This document shows positions 27,634 through 37,107 of a stretch of 64,000 bases of DNA, one piece after another. Below the pieces are notes generated by a model. The model was not told the origin of the DNA. It did no database searches and saw nothing but the letters and a program-made list of their open reading frames with translations. Origin of the DNA: an uncultured bacterium (GTDB lineage Bacteria > Cyanobacteriota > Vampirovibrionia > Gastranaerophilales > Gastranaerophilaceae); contig CABQAQ010000004.1 of assembly GCA_902462155.1 (NCBI GenBank), positions 1 to 64,000 of the forward strand. Direction: 5' to 3'. A program made the translations under genes and the position numbers. Each line of letters opens with the position of its first letter. The first letter of the stretch is position 1.

Positions 27634-28218
27634 ATGACACAACTTCGAGTTCAAGAACTTTTAGATAGAGCAAATTATATACTTGATAGCGGTTTTAGGC
27701 TAGTAGGTAAAGTATTTATTGATTCTGAAGCAATGGAAAATATTTTAGATAGAATCCATGATGCGTTACCTGATGATATAAGAGAAGCAGAAAGATTACT
27801 TAAAAGAAAAGACGAGATTCAATTAGAAGCACAAAAACGTGCCGATAGGATAATAGCAGATGCTCAAAACGAAGCAGCTAGAATTTTAAGTGAATCAGAG
27901 CTTTTAAGAGCAGTGCAACAAGAAGCTCAAATAATAAGGGAGCAGGTTATAGCTGATTGTGAAGATATAAAACGTAAAGCTTTTGATGATGCTGAAGCTT
28001 TAAGACTGCAAACTGCGGATGAAGTACTTCGGATACGTGAAGGAGCCGAAATTTATGCTGAGCAAGTTTTAAATAATCTTGAAACAGATCTTGCTCAATT
28101 ACAGCAAATTGTTAAAAATGGTCAATTATATTTAGCAAAAAATAAATCTGAAACTATGCAACAACAAAATCAAGTAACTTCGGAACAAACAAATAATCAA
28201 GCTTTTATAGAAAATTAG
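27634..28218 (+). CDS. DivIVA-like coiled-coil protein (cyanobacterial Cdv3-type)
   Basis: A 194-residue protein. The first 60 residues (LLDRANYILDSGFRLVGKVFID, in parts) look like the short N-terminal region of cyanobacterial DivIVA-like proteins. Then comes a long charged coiled coil (about 60-170) with heptads such as EAQKRADRIIADAQNEAARI, and a Gln/Asn-rich tail. No membrane segment. It could also be mistaken for an ATP-synthase b-like stalk. Position after coaD fits the cyanobacterial arrangement. A role in cell division or pole organisation is inferred from the family. Confidence 0.65.
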   Translation: MTQLRVQELLDRANYILDSGFRLVGKVFIDSEAMENILDRIHDALPDDIREAERLLKRKDEIQLEAQKRADRIIADAQNEAARILSESELLRAVQQEAQIIREQVIADCEDIKRKAFDDAEALRLQTADEVLRIREGAEIYAEQVLNNLETDLAQLQQIVKNGQLYLAKNKSETMQQQNQVTSEQTNNQAFIEN

Positions 28219-28238
28219 TTTATAATTTTTATATTTAT

Positions 28239-28271
28239 AAAAAAGGATCTTCTTCTAAAAGATCCTTTTTT
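28239..28271. terminator. Bidirectional terminator after the coaD operon
   Basis: A 13-bp perfect stem (28239-28251 with 28259-28271) with a 7-base loop, A-rich and T-rich on its two sides, between the convergent DivIVA-like and rhodanese genes. Confidence 0.9.
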
Positions 28272-28280
28272 AATAATTTT

Positions 28281-28670
28281 TTATTTGTCTAAAAATTCTA
28301 TTTCAAAATGGAATCGTTGCCAAACCTCATAACCACCTTCAAGATCCATTGCAGGGTAATCATTTGATGTTAGAAGATAGCAAGCTTTTGCTCCAAGATG
28401 ACATTGTTGATTATAACAACAGATGATATGTAATTGATTTTTAGATAAATTAACTAAAGATTTTTCAAGATCTGAATATGGCATAGAAACTGATCCTTTT
28501 ATATGTCCTTTATCATAATCTTCTTTATTTCTTACATCGATTACTTTTATATCACTTTTTTGCATTTTTTCTCTTAGTTCAACTGGCCCTAGGGTGTAAG
28601 CTAACTTTTTTGCAAAGAATTCTTCCGCTATATTCGTATTAAATCTTAAATCGTGAATATAATTTATCAT
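28281..28670 (-). CDS. Single-domain rhodanese-like sulfurtransferase
   Basis: A 129-residue rhodanese: VIDVRNKEDYDKGHIKGSVS (CDC25-like motif), then the active-site loop ICCYNQQCHLGAKA with the catalytic Cys after the strand, and the C-terminal LEGGYEVW. It lacks a signal peptide, so it should act in the cytoplasm, transferring sulfane sulfur. About 30 residues precede the domain. AAGGAGGA lies 11 bases before the ATG. It is downstream of pilT with a 103-base gap. Confidence 0.85.
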   Translation of the reverse strand: MINYIHDLRFNTNIAEEFFAKKLAYTLGPVELREKMQKSDIKVIDVRNKEDYDKGHIKGSVSMPYSDLEKSLVNLSKNQLHIICCYNQQCHLGAKACYLLTSNDYPAMDLEGGYEVWQRFHFEIEFLDK

Positions 28671-28773
28671 AAATAATAAATCCTCCTTAAAAATATTTAC
28701 CTAATAATAATTACATGTTTTAAAGAGGATTTAATTATTCATATATTTACATCTAATTGTACTAAATTTTAAA

Positions 28774-29847
28774 TTAATAGATTCCTGCTAAACGTTTAAA
28801 TTCTTCTTGACGACTAGTTTTAAGTAAAGCATCTTCTACAGAAATTAAACCACTTTTATATAAATCTTTTAGAGCAGTTTCTAATGTCTGCATGCCTAAT
28901 TGAGCTCCTGTTTGAATAGCTGAGTATATTTGAGCAGTTTTTCCTTCACGAATTAAATTACCTATAGCATTATTAACAATTAATACTTCTTGAGCCATAA
29001 CACGTCCTTTTTTAGAAACACCGTCTTGTGACAACCGAGGCAGTAATGTTTGAGAGAATACTGCAACTAAACTGGCTCCGAGCTGAACTTTCACCTGTTG
29101 TTGCTGTACTTCAGGAAATACATCAATAATACGATCAATAGTCTGTGCTGCAGAAGAAGTATGCAAAGTTCCCATAACTAAGTGACCTGTTTCAGCAGCT
29201 GTTAATGCTAAAGAAATAGTTTCTAAATCGCGCATCTCACCTACTAGAATAATATCTGGATCTTCTCTTAAAGCAGATTTTAAAGCATTTGAGAAACTTT
29301 TTGTATCTTGACCTAATTCACGTTGATGAATAATACTACTTTTTGATTTATGAACAAATTCAATAGGATCCTCAATTGTAAGAATATGTTCTGAACGATT
29401 TTCGTTAATATAATTAATCATAGCAGCTAATGTGGTAGATTTACCTGATCCTGTAGGACCTGTGACAAGTATCAGTCCTCTAGGTTTTTCACAAATTTGT
29501 TCTGTAATACTAGCTAAACCAAGATCTTCAAATGATGGTGGATCAGCATTAACAACACGAAATGCTGCTGCGTATTTACCACGCTCTTTATAGACATTAA
29601 CCCTAAATCTTCCAAGTTTAGATACACCATAGCTCATATCAAGTTCCCAATTTTGTTCTAAGGTTCTTCGTTGGTCATTTGTAAGCATAGGAAATATTAA
29701 AGATTCCATCTCTTGTGCTGTTAATGGTGGTATACTACTTCTTAATAATTTTCCATCTATTCTTAATACAGGTGGTAATCCAACTGATATATGTAAATCA
29801 CTTGCTCTTTGGTCAACAGTTAATTGTAATAAATCTTCTATTTGCAT
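28774..29847 (-). CDS. pilT: Type IV pilus retraction ATPase PilT
   Basis: Hexameric ATPase that retracts type IV pili. This 357-residue protein has an N-terminal PAS-like region (RASDLHISVGLPPVLRIDG), Walker A VTGPTGSGKSTT (about 129), Asp box (TIEDPIEFVH), Walker B region (PDIILVGEMRD), His box (TAETGHLVMGTLHTSSA) and the AIRNLIREGK-like element (NAIGNLIREGKT). GGAG lies 8 bases before the ATG. No other pilus gene is in the window. Confidence 0.94.
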   Translation of the reverse strand: MQIEDLLQLTVDQRASDLHISVGLPPVLRIDGKLLRSSIPPLTAQEMESLIFPMLTNDQRRTLEQNWELDMSYGVSKLGRFRVNVYKERGKYAAAFRVVNADPPSFEDLGLASITEQICEKPRGLILVTGPTGSGKSTTLAAMINYINENRSEHILTIEDPIEFVHKSKSSIIHQRELGQDTKSFSNALKSALREDPDIILVGEMRDLETISLALTAAETGHLVMGTLHTSSAAQTIDRIIDVFPEVQQQQVKVQLGASLVAVFSQTLLPRLSQDGVSKKGRVMAQEVLIVNNAIGNLIREGKTAQIYSAIQTGAQLGMQTLETALKDLYKSGLISVEDALLKTSRQEEFKRLAGIY

Positions 29848-29991
29848 ATTTTAACTCCATTACTAGCTATATTATTATATTTATTATTTATTTTACATTT
29901 ATTTTAATTAATTGTAAAATTTTAATTTAATTTTCGTATTTTTAGGTGATAATATATAATTAAGAGTATAATAAAAGATAGAGGATTTTTG

Positions 29992-30831
29992 ATGAGAAAA
30001 AAAATAATAAAATTAAAAGATTTTGAAATAGGAGCAGATAAACTTACAATAATGGCAGGGCCTTGTGTAATAGAATCTAAAGATATTTTATTCCGGACTT
30101 GTGAGGCTTTAAAAACAATATGTGAAAAAGAGGATATTAATTTTATATTTAAGTCATCTTTTGATAAAGCAAATAGAAGTTCAATAGATTCATATAGAGG
30201 TCCTGGTTTAGAGGAAGGATTAAAACTTTTACAAGACGTAAAAAAAGAGTTTGAAGTTCCTATAGTAACAGATATACATCTTCCACAGCAAGCTAAAATA
30301 GTAAGTGAGGTTGTGGATATATTACAGATTCCGGCCTTTTTATGCAGGCAAACTGATCTTCTTGTTGCAGCTGCAAAAACTAATAAAATTGTAAATATAA
30401 AAAAAGGTCAATTTTTATCACCATATCAAATGGAATCATTAGCAAAAAAAGTATTTGATTCTGGTAATGATAAAATAATGTTAACAGATAGAGGTGTAAG
30501 CTTTGGATATAATAATTTAGTTTCAGATTTTCGTGGAATAATGATTATGCAAGAAATTGGATATCCTGTAGTATTTGATGCAACACACAGTGTACAGCTA
30601 CCTGGAGGAAATGGAACATCTTCAGGTGGTGAAAGAAAATTTGTACCTATTTTAGCCAAAAGTGCTGTAGCCTCAGGAGCAGATGCGTTATTCTTTGAAG
30701 TACATCCTGATCCGGATTGTGCTTTATGTGATGGGGCTAATATGCTTAATTTTAGTATGGCTAAAAATTTATTTAAAATCTGTAATAAAATTTTCAACCT
30801 GATAAAAGCTGAAAATAGTATCGAAAATTAA
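29992..30831 (+). CDS. kdsA: 3-deoxy-8-phosphooctulonate (KDO-8-P) synthase
   Basis: Condenses phosphoenolpyruvate with arabinose-5-phosphate to give KDO-8-phosphate for lipopolysaccharide inner core. This protein of about 279 residues has IMAGPCVIES, FKSSFDKANRSS, VTDIH, IPAFLCRQTDLL, NIKKGQFLSP, and FDATHSVQLPGG with the family's conserved positions. The frame is open to a TTG at 29989 but the ATG at 29992 has GAGG eight bases upstream. The presence of kdsA indicates a KDO-containing outer membrane. It lies upstream of motA with a 77-base gap containing a TATAAT. Confidence 0.95.
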   Translation: MRKKIIKLKDFEIGADKLTIMAGPCVIESKDILFRTCEALKTICEKEDINFIFKSSFDKANRSSIDSYRGPGLEEGLKLLQDVKKEFEVPIVTDIHLPQQAKIVSEVVDILQIPAFLCRQTDLLVAAAKTNKIVNIKKGQFLSPYQMESLAKKVFDSGNDKIMLTDRGVSFGYNNLVSDFRGIMIMQEIGYPVVFDATHSVQLPGGNGTSSGGERKFVPILAKSAVASGADALFFEVHPDPDCALCDGANMLNFSMAKNLFKICNKIFNLIKAENSIEN

Positions 30832-30908
30832 TAATATACTTTAATTGAATTATATACTTTAAGTATGAAAAAATACTATAATATAAAAACAAATAACTGT
30901 GGGGGAGA

Positions 30909-31703
30909 ATGATTAAAGTGAATAAAGTTTCTATACTTTCACTTATAACAGGTATATTATTGATAATTTTTGTGCAATTTCTTGAAATGAAATCAATTGT
31001 AGTATTATTTCAACCTAAAGCAATTATAATTGTTCTTGGCGGAACATTATGTGCTACATTTCTTAATTTTCCTAAAAATACTATCTTAAATGCCTTTAAG
31101 ATATCTTGTGAAATATTTAAGAAACAAACTAATGATTCTAATAAAATAATTAATGAAATATTACAAATAGCTTATTTTGCAAGAAAAAACGGTTTATTAG
31201 CCTTAAATGATGTTCTTGATGAACTTGAAGATCCATTTTTAAAAAGGAGTATAAAGCTTGCAATAGATCTAAATGATCCACAGTTATTTAATGAAATAAT
31301 GCAATCTCAAATTGATTATGACGAAGAACAAGAATTAATAAGTTCAAGAGTATTTGAGGCTATGGGAGGATATGCACCTACGTTTGGTATTATAGGGGCT
31401 GTTTTAGGTTTAATTCAAGTTATGAGTTATATTAATGAACCTACATTATTAGCTAATGGCATCTCAACTGCATTTATTGCTACTTTATATGGAGTTGGAT
31501 TAGCTAATATTATTTTTCTACCTATTGCAGGAAGTTTAAAACTTAATTTACGTGATAAAATACTATTAAAAGAAATCATTGTTCAAGGATTAATTTCTGT
31601 TCAAACTGGTGAAAATCCTGCGATTATAGAAGAAAAACTTGTATCGTATATAAAATTTTCTGATTTAAATCAAAATATTAAAAATTATTCAAGGTCTGAT
31701 TAA
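30909..31703 (+). CDS. motA: Flagellar motor stator protein MotA
   Basis: Proton- or sodium-conducting stator subunit. This 264-residue protein has four membrane helices: two near the N-terminus (LSLITGILLIIFVQFL; AIIIVLGGTLCATFL) and two in GGYAPTFGIIGAVLGLIQVM and IATLYGVGLANIIFLPIAG, with a charged cytoplasmic loop between. The ATG at 30909 sits almost on top of GGGGGAG; a GTG nine bases later (30918) has better spacing and may be the true start. The stop overlaps the motB start (TAATG). Confidence 0.93.
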   Translation: MIKVNKVSILSLITGILLIIFVQFLEMKSIVVLFQPKAIIIVLGGTLCATFLNFPKNTILNAFKISCEIFKKQTNDSNKIINEILQIAYFARKNGLLALNDVLDELEDPFLKRSIKLAIDLNDPQLFNEIMQSQIDYDEEQELISSRVFEAMGGYAPTFGIIGAVLGLIQVMSYINEPTLLANGISTAFIATLYGVGLANIIFLPIAGSLKLNLRDKILLKEIIVQGLISVQTGENPAIIEEKLVSYIKFSDLNQNIKNYSRSD

Positions 31704-32470
31704 TGAGAAAAAAAGATTATTATTCTAATTCAAAAGACTATATTAATAGATGGGTATTTTCTTATGCAGATTTTACAACAATGCTACTTGCTTTATTTAT
31801 GGTGTTGTTTGCTATATCAAAAATGGATAATTCTGAATTGAAAAATTTTGATAAAGCAGTAAAAAATCAATTTGGAATTACTCAAATAAAAGAAAATTCT
31901 GAAAATAAAAATTTATATCAAAACAAACAAAGAATAGAAGATATATTAGCCACAGAAGATGTTAAATATAAGCAGGATCCTGTAAGTCAAAAAAATCCAG
32001 AAGAAATTTTATTATCTGAAAATGATGATCAACTATTTAAAATAGTAAAAGAAAAATTTAAAGATAATAAATTTATAGAAATAATGAAAGAAAAAAAAGG
32101 TACAGTAATTAGATTAAATGATACTATTTTATTTGATTCTGGTTCTGCTATAATAAAATCAGATGCAAAAACAATATTAAATGAAGTTGCATATTTTTTA
32201 AAAGATATAAATAATCCTATAATAATAGAAGGACACACAGATTCAAATCCAATCTTTACAGAGAAATATGCATCGAATTGGGAGTTATCTACAGCACGTG
32301 CTACAAATATTATTAAATATTTTACTCAAGAATTTAATTTTAATCCGAAAAGATTATCGGCTCTTGGCTATGGTGAATATGCTCCTATTGCGGATAATAC
32401 TTCATTTAAAGGTAGAGAAAAAAATAGAAGAGTTGATATAATTATATTAAGTAAAAATAATCAAGAATAA
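31703..32470 (+). CDS. motB: Flagellar motor stator protein MotB
   Basis: Stator subunit anchored to peptidoglycan, 255 residues. One N-terminal membrane helix carries the essential ion-binding Asp (YADFTTMLLALFMVLFAIS). A linker follows, then a C-terminal OmpA-like peptidoglycan-binding domain (EGHTDSNP, NWELSTARATNII, RLSALGYGEYAP, NRRVDIIIL). It overlaps motA by one base. Residues in the helix cannot alone settle proton versus sodium use. Confidence 0.94.
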   Translation: MRKKDYYSNSKDYINRWVFSYADFTTMLLALFMVLFAISKMDNSELKNFDKAVKNQFGITQIKENSENKNLYQNKQRIEDILATEDVKYKQDPVSQKNPEEILLSENDDQLFKIVKEKFKDNKFIEIMKEKKGTVIRLNDTILFDSGSAIIKSDAKTILNEVAYFLKDINNPIIIEGHTDSNPIFTEKYASNWELSTARATNIIKYFTQEFNFNPKRLSALGYGEYAPIADNTSFKGREKNRRVDIIILSKNNQE

Positions 32471-32485
32471 TTGGAGTAAAATAAA

Positions 32486-33112
32486 ATGGCAAAACCAAAT
32501 CAACCAAGAGACATAAAACCAAAAAATGATAATAATAATCAAAACACAAAGCAAGGAATCAATATTCAGCTTATATTAGTGAACATAATTTCGACTATTC
32601 TTATATGCTCGATTTTCTTATTTGCTAATTATTATATTCAAAATAATCTACTTAGCCAAAAACTCCCTGAAAATACCGAAGAAATAGAACCTGAAACTAT
32701 GGAAAATGAACAATTACAACGTGGAGTCCTATTTGAGCTTGGTGATTTTACTATGAATTTGGCAGATCAAGCTCCAAGAAGATATCTAAAAGTATCGGTA
32801 GCTATTGAAGTTACTCCATTAGAAAAAACTGATATAACAACAAAAGAAAAATCTGGTGGCGGACATTCATCAGGACATGGTTCGTCTTCGACTCCTCCTA
32901 ATAATGATGAAATTGATAAAGAAATGGCTCCTTTTAAACCTGCTATAAGAGATGCTGTAATTAATGCTCTTTCTAGCAAAACTTCTGATGAACTATCCTC
33001 TATAACCGGAAAAGAAATAGCTAAAGAACAGATATCTCAAAGTATAGATTCCATTTTTGAAGGAGAAAGAGAAGTTCTTAGAGTAAGTTTTGGGCAATTT
33101 ATTATTCAATAA
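32486..33112 (+). CDS. fliL: Flagellar basal body-associated protein FliL
   Basis: A 208-residue single-pass membrane protein: polar Asn-rich N-terminus, membrane helix (LILVNIISTILICSIFLFA), and a periplasmic FliL domain (FELGDFTMNLADQAPRRYLK, KPAIRDAVINALSSKT, LRVSFGQFIIQ). A Ser/His/Gly-rich stretch interrupts the domain (about residues 120-140). FliL supports stator function at the motor. GGAG lies 7-8 bases before the ATG. Position between motB and fliM is classical. Confidence 0.88.
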   Translation: MAKPNQPRDIKPKNDNNNQNTKQGINIQLILVNIISTILICSIFLFANYYIQNNLLSQKLPENTEEIEPETMENEQLQRGVLFELGDFTMNLADQAPRRYLKVSVAIEVTPLEKTDITTKEKSGGGHSSGHGSSSTPPNNDEIDKEMAPFKPAIRDAVINALSSKTSDELSSITGKEIAKEQISQSIDSIFEGEREVLRVSFGQFIIQ

Positions 33113-33148
33113 ATTAAAATTAATTGGAGTATTTTTAAATAAATTACT

Positions 33149-34123
33149 ATGAAAAAAAATAAATATTCAAATACTAAAGTTCATACAGCTAGTGATCCTA
33201 ATGATTTTTTAAAAAAAGGATATAAACTTTATAATTTTAGACGACCTGATAAATTTTCTAAAGATCATTTAAGAGGTTTACAAGATATTCATAGGGAATT
33301 TGCAAGACAACTAGAATTGTTACTAACTGCGTATTTGCGTATGCAGATTAATATTGATGTTGTATCTGTTGATCAATTGACTTATGAGGAATTTACAAGA
33401 TCTATGCCGGATTCTATTACTATTGGGATTATTGAAATGAGCCCTTTACCTAATCAGGTACTTTTAGGGTTAAGTTTTGAGATTATTTCAAGTGTTGTAG
33501 ATAGGATGCTAGGTGGTATTGGTGTATGCGAAAATTTAAATAGAGAAATGACTGATATTGAGGAATCTTTAGCTAAACAGTTTATAAAAAGGACTGTTAA
33601 TGTTTTAGAAAAATCTTGGTCACATATTATTCAAGTTAAAAGTAATATCGACGGCTTAGCTAATAATTATTCAGCTGTACAAGTAGCTACACCTGGTGAA
33701 ATTGTTGCTTTGATTACTTTTGAAGTTCAGATAGCTTCTAAATATTATGGTCTTATGAGTCTTTGTTATCCTTATCCTGTTTTGGAAAATATTTTATCTC
33801 ATCTTTCCACACAAAGAATTTTTCAAACTAAGGGAATTATGGCAACTTCGGAAGAAAAACAAAAAATGATTGAAAAATTGAATACTTCAAATATAGATAT
33901 TGCAGTATTATTAGGTTCAACCGAAATTACAACAAAGGATTTTTTAGACCTTAAAGCTGGTGATGTAATTAGATTTGATAATAATATAAAAGATGATTTA
34001 ATTGTTAAAATTAATGGAGAAAAGAAATTTTTTGCTCGCCCTGGTACAATAAAAGATACTATCTGTGTTAAAATAACTGAAAGATATAATCAAGTTATGG
34101 ACATTTTGAAAGCTTATTTTTAG
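33149..34123 (+). CDS. fliM: Flagellar motor switch protein FliM
   Basis: A 324-residue C-ring protein that binds CheY-P. It has YNFRRPDKFSKDHLRGLQDIH near the N-terminus (seen in parts), the CheC-like middle domain (SSVVDRMLGG), and a C-terminal SpoA domain (AVLLGSTEITTKDFLDLKAGDVI). The usual extreme N-terminal CheY-binding peptide is not obvious. It lies 12 bases upstream of fliN, with a shared transcript expected. Confidence 0.93.
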   Translation: MKKNKYSNTKVHTASDPNDFLKKGYKLYNFRRPDKFSKDHLRGLQDIHREFARQLELLLTAYLRMQINIDVVSVDQLTYEEFTRSMPDSITIGIIEMSPLPNQVLLGLSFEIISSVVDRMLGGIGVCENLNREMTDIEESLAKQFIKRTVNVLEKSWSHIIQVKSNIDGLANNYSAVQVATPGEIVALITFEVQIASKYYGLMSLCYPYPVLENILSHLSTQRIFQTKGIMATSEEKQKMIEKLNTSNIDIAVLLGSTEITTKDFLDLKAGDVIRFDNNIKDDLIVKINGEKKFFARPGTIKDTICVKITERYNQVMDILKAYF

Positions 34124-34135
34124 AAGGGATAATTT

Positions 34136-34660
34136 ATGCTTGATGATAGTTTAAATAATGATATAAATAATGATAATCAGATAAATTCTAATGACGATAA
34201 GGATTTTATTGATAATTTGAATACAAATGACTCGGAACAGATCAAAGAAGATAATAATTATGATACAAGAGTAGATAATCATCAAAATATATTTAAAGAA
34301 TCTTCTGATTCTGATAATTTAGAAGAAAATCAAGATCCTGTGACAATACAACCGGTAGAGTTTGCTTCATTTGATAATATTTCACAAATAGCTGGTGAGT
34401 CTAATGCTAATTTAGATTTACTTATGGATATAAAGCTTCAATTGACTGTTGAACTTGGACGATGTGAACTTCCTATAAAAAAAGTACTTGAATTGACTCG
34501 TGGATCTATAATTGAGCTAGATAAAATAGCCGGAGAACCGGTTGAATTATACGCTAATGGCAAATTAGTAGCTCTTGGTGAAGTTGTTGTTATTGAAGAT
34601 AATTTTGGACTTAGAATTACAAGTATTACTGATCCTAATGAAAGGATCAAAAACTTATAG
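34136..34660 (+). CDS. fliN: Flagellar motor switch protein FliN
   Basis: A 174-residue protein with an acidic, Asn/Asp-rich and probably disordered N-terminal 95 residues, then a typical FliN/SpoA domain (MDIKLQLTVELGRCELPIKK, LTRGSIIELDKIAGEPVELY, NGKLVALGEVVVIEDNFGLR). The long acidic extension is larger than in many FliN proteins. AAGGG precedes the ATG. Last gene of motA-motB-fliL-fliM-fliN. Confidence 0.93.
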   Translation: MLDDSLNNDINNDNQINSNDDKDFIDNLNTNDSEQIKEDNNYDTRVDNHQNIFKESSDSDNLEENQDPVTIQPVEFASFDNISQIAGESNANLDLLMDIKLQLTVELGRCELPIKKVLELTRGSIIELDKIAGEPVELYANGKLVALGEVVVIEDNFGLRITSITDPNERIKNL

Positions 34661-34693
34661 TTGATTTATAACTTATAATACGCTATAAATCAA
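34661..34693. terminator. Possible terminator hairpin between fliN and argJ
   Basis: TTGATTTATA (34661-34670) pairs with TATAAATCAA (34684-34693), a 10-bp stem with a 13-base loop between convergent genes. The T-rich tracts on either side are a few bases away from the stem, so function as a terminator is less certain. Confidence 0.45.
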
Positions 34694-34725
34694 TATCGTG
34701 ATTGATCATCTTTTATGTTTTTTAT

Positions 34726-35979
34726 CTAACTTCTATAAGAGGCATTAATTTTTACATAATCATAAGTTAAATCACAAGTATATCCTGTTATATTATATCC
34801 TCTATTATTATTTAAATTAATATTTACATCTATTTCATTTTCTTTAAGTATTTTTAAAGCTTTTTGTTCATCAAACTTTAAAGCTTGGCCTTTTTCAAAA
34901 AGAAGAATATCTCCAACTTTAGAAGAAAAACTTATTGTAACTTGACTCTGCTCAAAAGAATTATTTTTACATAAATTACAATTTGGACATACTTGCCCCA
35001 TTGCAGATAAAATTCTACCCCAGTTTGCATCTGATCCAAAAAATGCTGTCTTTACAAGATTTGAATTCATTACTGATTTACATAATGCTTTTGCACATTC
35101 TTTTGATAACGCATTCTTTATATTTATATTTATAAATTTTGAGGCACCTTCTCCATCTTTTACTATCTGTTTTGCTAAATTTAAACAGACATATTGTAAA
35201 CCTTCTTGGAATTTTTTATATTCTTCACTATCTTGATTTTCAATAAGATTATTTTCTGCTTGTCCATTTGCTAAAACAATAGCCATATCGTTTGTCGATG
35301 TTTCTCCATCTACTGAAATCATATTAAAACTATTATCTATAGAACTTTTAAAGGCTCTATCTAGCAATTCTTTTTTGATATTTGCATCTGTAGTAATAAA
35401 TCCTAACATAGTTGCCATATTTGGATGTATCATTCCTGAGCCTTTTGCTATACCTGCTATTGTTACATCTTTACCATTTATATTCACTCTTACTGCTGAT
35501 TCTTTATAAAATGTATCAGTTGTCATTATAGCCTTCGCTGCTTTAATACCTGCTTCCCTTGTTTTGGCAAGATTTTTTACATTCTCTTTTATTCCGTCTT
35601 CTATTTTTTCTATAGGTAAAAATTCGCCAATTACTCCGGTCGATGCATTCAAACAAGATAAACTCGAGATATTTAAGCTATTTGCTAACACTTCTATCAT
35701 CCTTTTTGCATCATTGTATCCTCTAATTCCAGTACAAGCATTTGCATTCCCACTGTTTATTACTATTGCTTGGATATTATTTCCGGATTTCTCTATATGT
35801 TCTTTATTTATTTCTATACAAGCTGCTTTTACCACATTTTGTGTAAAGACTCCAGAACATATTGCCGGTATCTCTGAAAAAATAATAGATAAATCTTTCT
35901 TCCTTTTTTTTATACCTATATGCGCTCCAATTGCTTTAAATCCTTTTGGGGTTGTTATTCCTGCATCTACTACTTCCAT
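34726..35979 (-). CDS. argJ: Glutamate N-acetyltransferase / amino-acid acetyltransferase
   Basis: Moves the acetyl group from N-acetylornithine to glutamate, closing the cyclic arginine route. This 417-residue protein has FTQNVVKAACIEI, INSGNANACTG, GMIHPNMATMLGFI with the autocleavage/nucleophile Thr, and FFGSDANWGR. The ArgJ precursor self-cleaves into two chains at this Thr. Whether it also makes acetylglutamate de novo cannot be told. Last gene of argF-argG-argH-argC-argJ, 22 bases after argC. Confidence 0.95.
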   Translation of the reverse strand: MEVVDAGITTPKGFKAIGAHIGIKKRKKDLSIIFSEIPAICSGVFTQNVVKAACIEINKEHIEKSGNNIQAIVINSGNANACTGIRGYNDAKRMIEVLANSLNISSLSCLNASTGVIGEFLPIEKIEDGIKENVKNLAKTREAGIKAAKAIMTTDTFYKESAVRVNINGKDVTIAGIAKGSGMIHPNMATMLGFITTDANIKKELLDRAFKSSIDNSFNMISVDGETSTNDMAIVLANGQAENNLIENQDSEEYKKFQEGLQYVCLNLAKQIVKDGEGASKFININIKNALSKECAKALCKSVMNSNLVKTAFFGSDANWGRILSAMGQVCPNCNLCKNNSFEQSQVTISFSSKVGDILLFEKGQALKFDEQKALKILKENEIDVNINLNNNRGYNITGYTCDLTYDYVKINASYRS

Positions 35980-36001
35980 TTATATTCTCCTGCTTATACT
36001 A

Positions 36002-37057
36002 TTATCCAAATACCGGTACATATTTTAAGCCCTGATTCTCTTCAAAACCAAAAATTATATTCATATTCTGTATAGCTTGGCCAGAGGCTCCTTTTATTAA
36101 ATTATCTATTGCACTTAGAACTATTATTCTTCCTGTTCTTTCATCTATTTCAAAATTTATATCTATAAAATTTGAGTTCTTTACATACGCTGTTTTAGGA
36201 TATACCTTTTCATCTAATAATCTTACAAAATACTCTTTTTCATATTCTTCTAAATATGCTTTTCTTATATCATCTTTTTTTACTCCATCTTTTAATTTTG
36301 CATAAGAGGTAGCTAAAATCCCTCTGTTCATAGGTATTAAATGTGGTGTAAAACTTAATTTTATTTCTTCTCCGCTAATTTTACTTAATTCTTGTTCTAT
36401 TTCAGGTGTGTGTCTATGATTACATACTTTATATGCGTGTGTTGATTCATTAATTTCGCAATAAATATTATCTAAACTTACACTTCGACCTGCTCCTGTT
36501 ACTCCTGACTTTGCATCTATTATTATTGTATCTTCATCTATTAATTTATGTTTTAATAATGGGGCTAATGCTAGAATTGAACAAGTTGTATAACACCCTG
36601 GATTTGCTATTAATCTCGCTTTTTTTATTGCTTCTCTATTTAGTTCTGACAAACCGTATACTGCTTTATCTAAAAGTTCACTATGTAAATGTTCTTCTTT
36701 ATACCACTTCTCATAAACATTTTTATCTTTTAATCTAAAATCCGCACCTAAATCAATAACTACTGCATTATTTATTATTTCATTTGTTACTTCTTTTGCA
36801 GCTATTCCATGCGGCATTGCTAAAAATATTACATCTACTTCTTTTGATATTTTGGCTAAATCTTCTTTTGGCTTTAATGGTAATACATAGACTTTATTAA
36901 ATTGACCATATACATCATCTATATTTTTGTCTGCATAAGATACAGATGTTAAATGTTCTACTGATACATTATTGTGTGAAGCTAATAAACGCATTAACTC
37001 TACACCAACAAAACCTGTTGCTCCTATTATGGCGACTTTTATTTTTTTATTACTCAT
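36002..37057 (-). CDS. argC: N-acetyl-gamma-glutamyl-phosphate reductase
   Basis: Third step of ornithine synthesis: NADPH-dependent reduction of acetylglutamyl phosphate. This 351-residue protein has an N-terminal Rossmann motif (VAIIGATGFVGVELMRLL), the active-site Cys in NPGCYTTCSILA, and LIPMNRGILAT. Type 1 (long) form. It lies 50 bases after argH in the operon. argB and argD, the neighbouring steps, are not in this window. Confidence 0.95.
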   Translation of the reverse strand: MSNKKIKVAIIGATGFVGVELMRLLASHNNVSVEHLTSVSYADKNIDDVYGQFNKVYVLPLKPKEDLAKISKEVDVIFLAMPHGIAAKEVTNEIINNAVVIDLGADFRLKDKNVYEKWYKEEHLHSELLDKAVYGLSELNREAIKKARLIANPGCYTTCSILALAPLLKHKLIDEDTIIIDAKSGVTGAGRSVSLDNIYCEINESTHAYKVCNHRHTPEIEQELSKISGEEIKLSFTPHLIPMNRGILATSYAKLKDGVKKDDIRKAYLEEYEKEYFVRLLDEKVYPKTAYVKNSNFIDINFEIDERTGRIIVLSAIDNLIKGASGQAIQNMNIIFGFEENQGLKYVPVFG

Positions 37058-37107
37058 ATTCTTTGTTATTAAGTCCTTCCTTTTTTACTTTATTTATATT
37101 TTTTATA

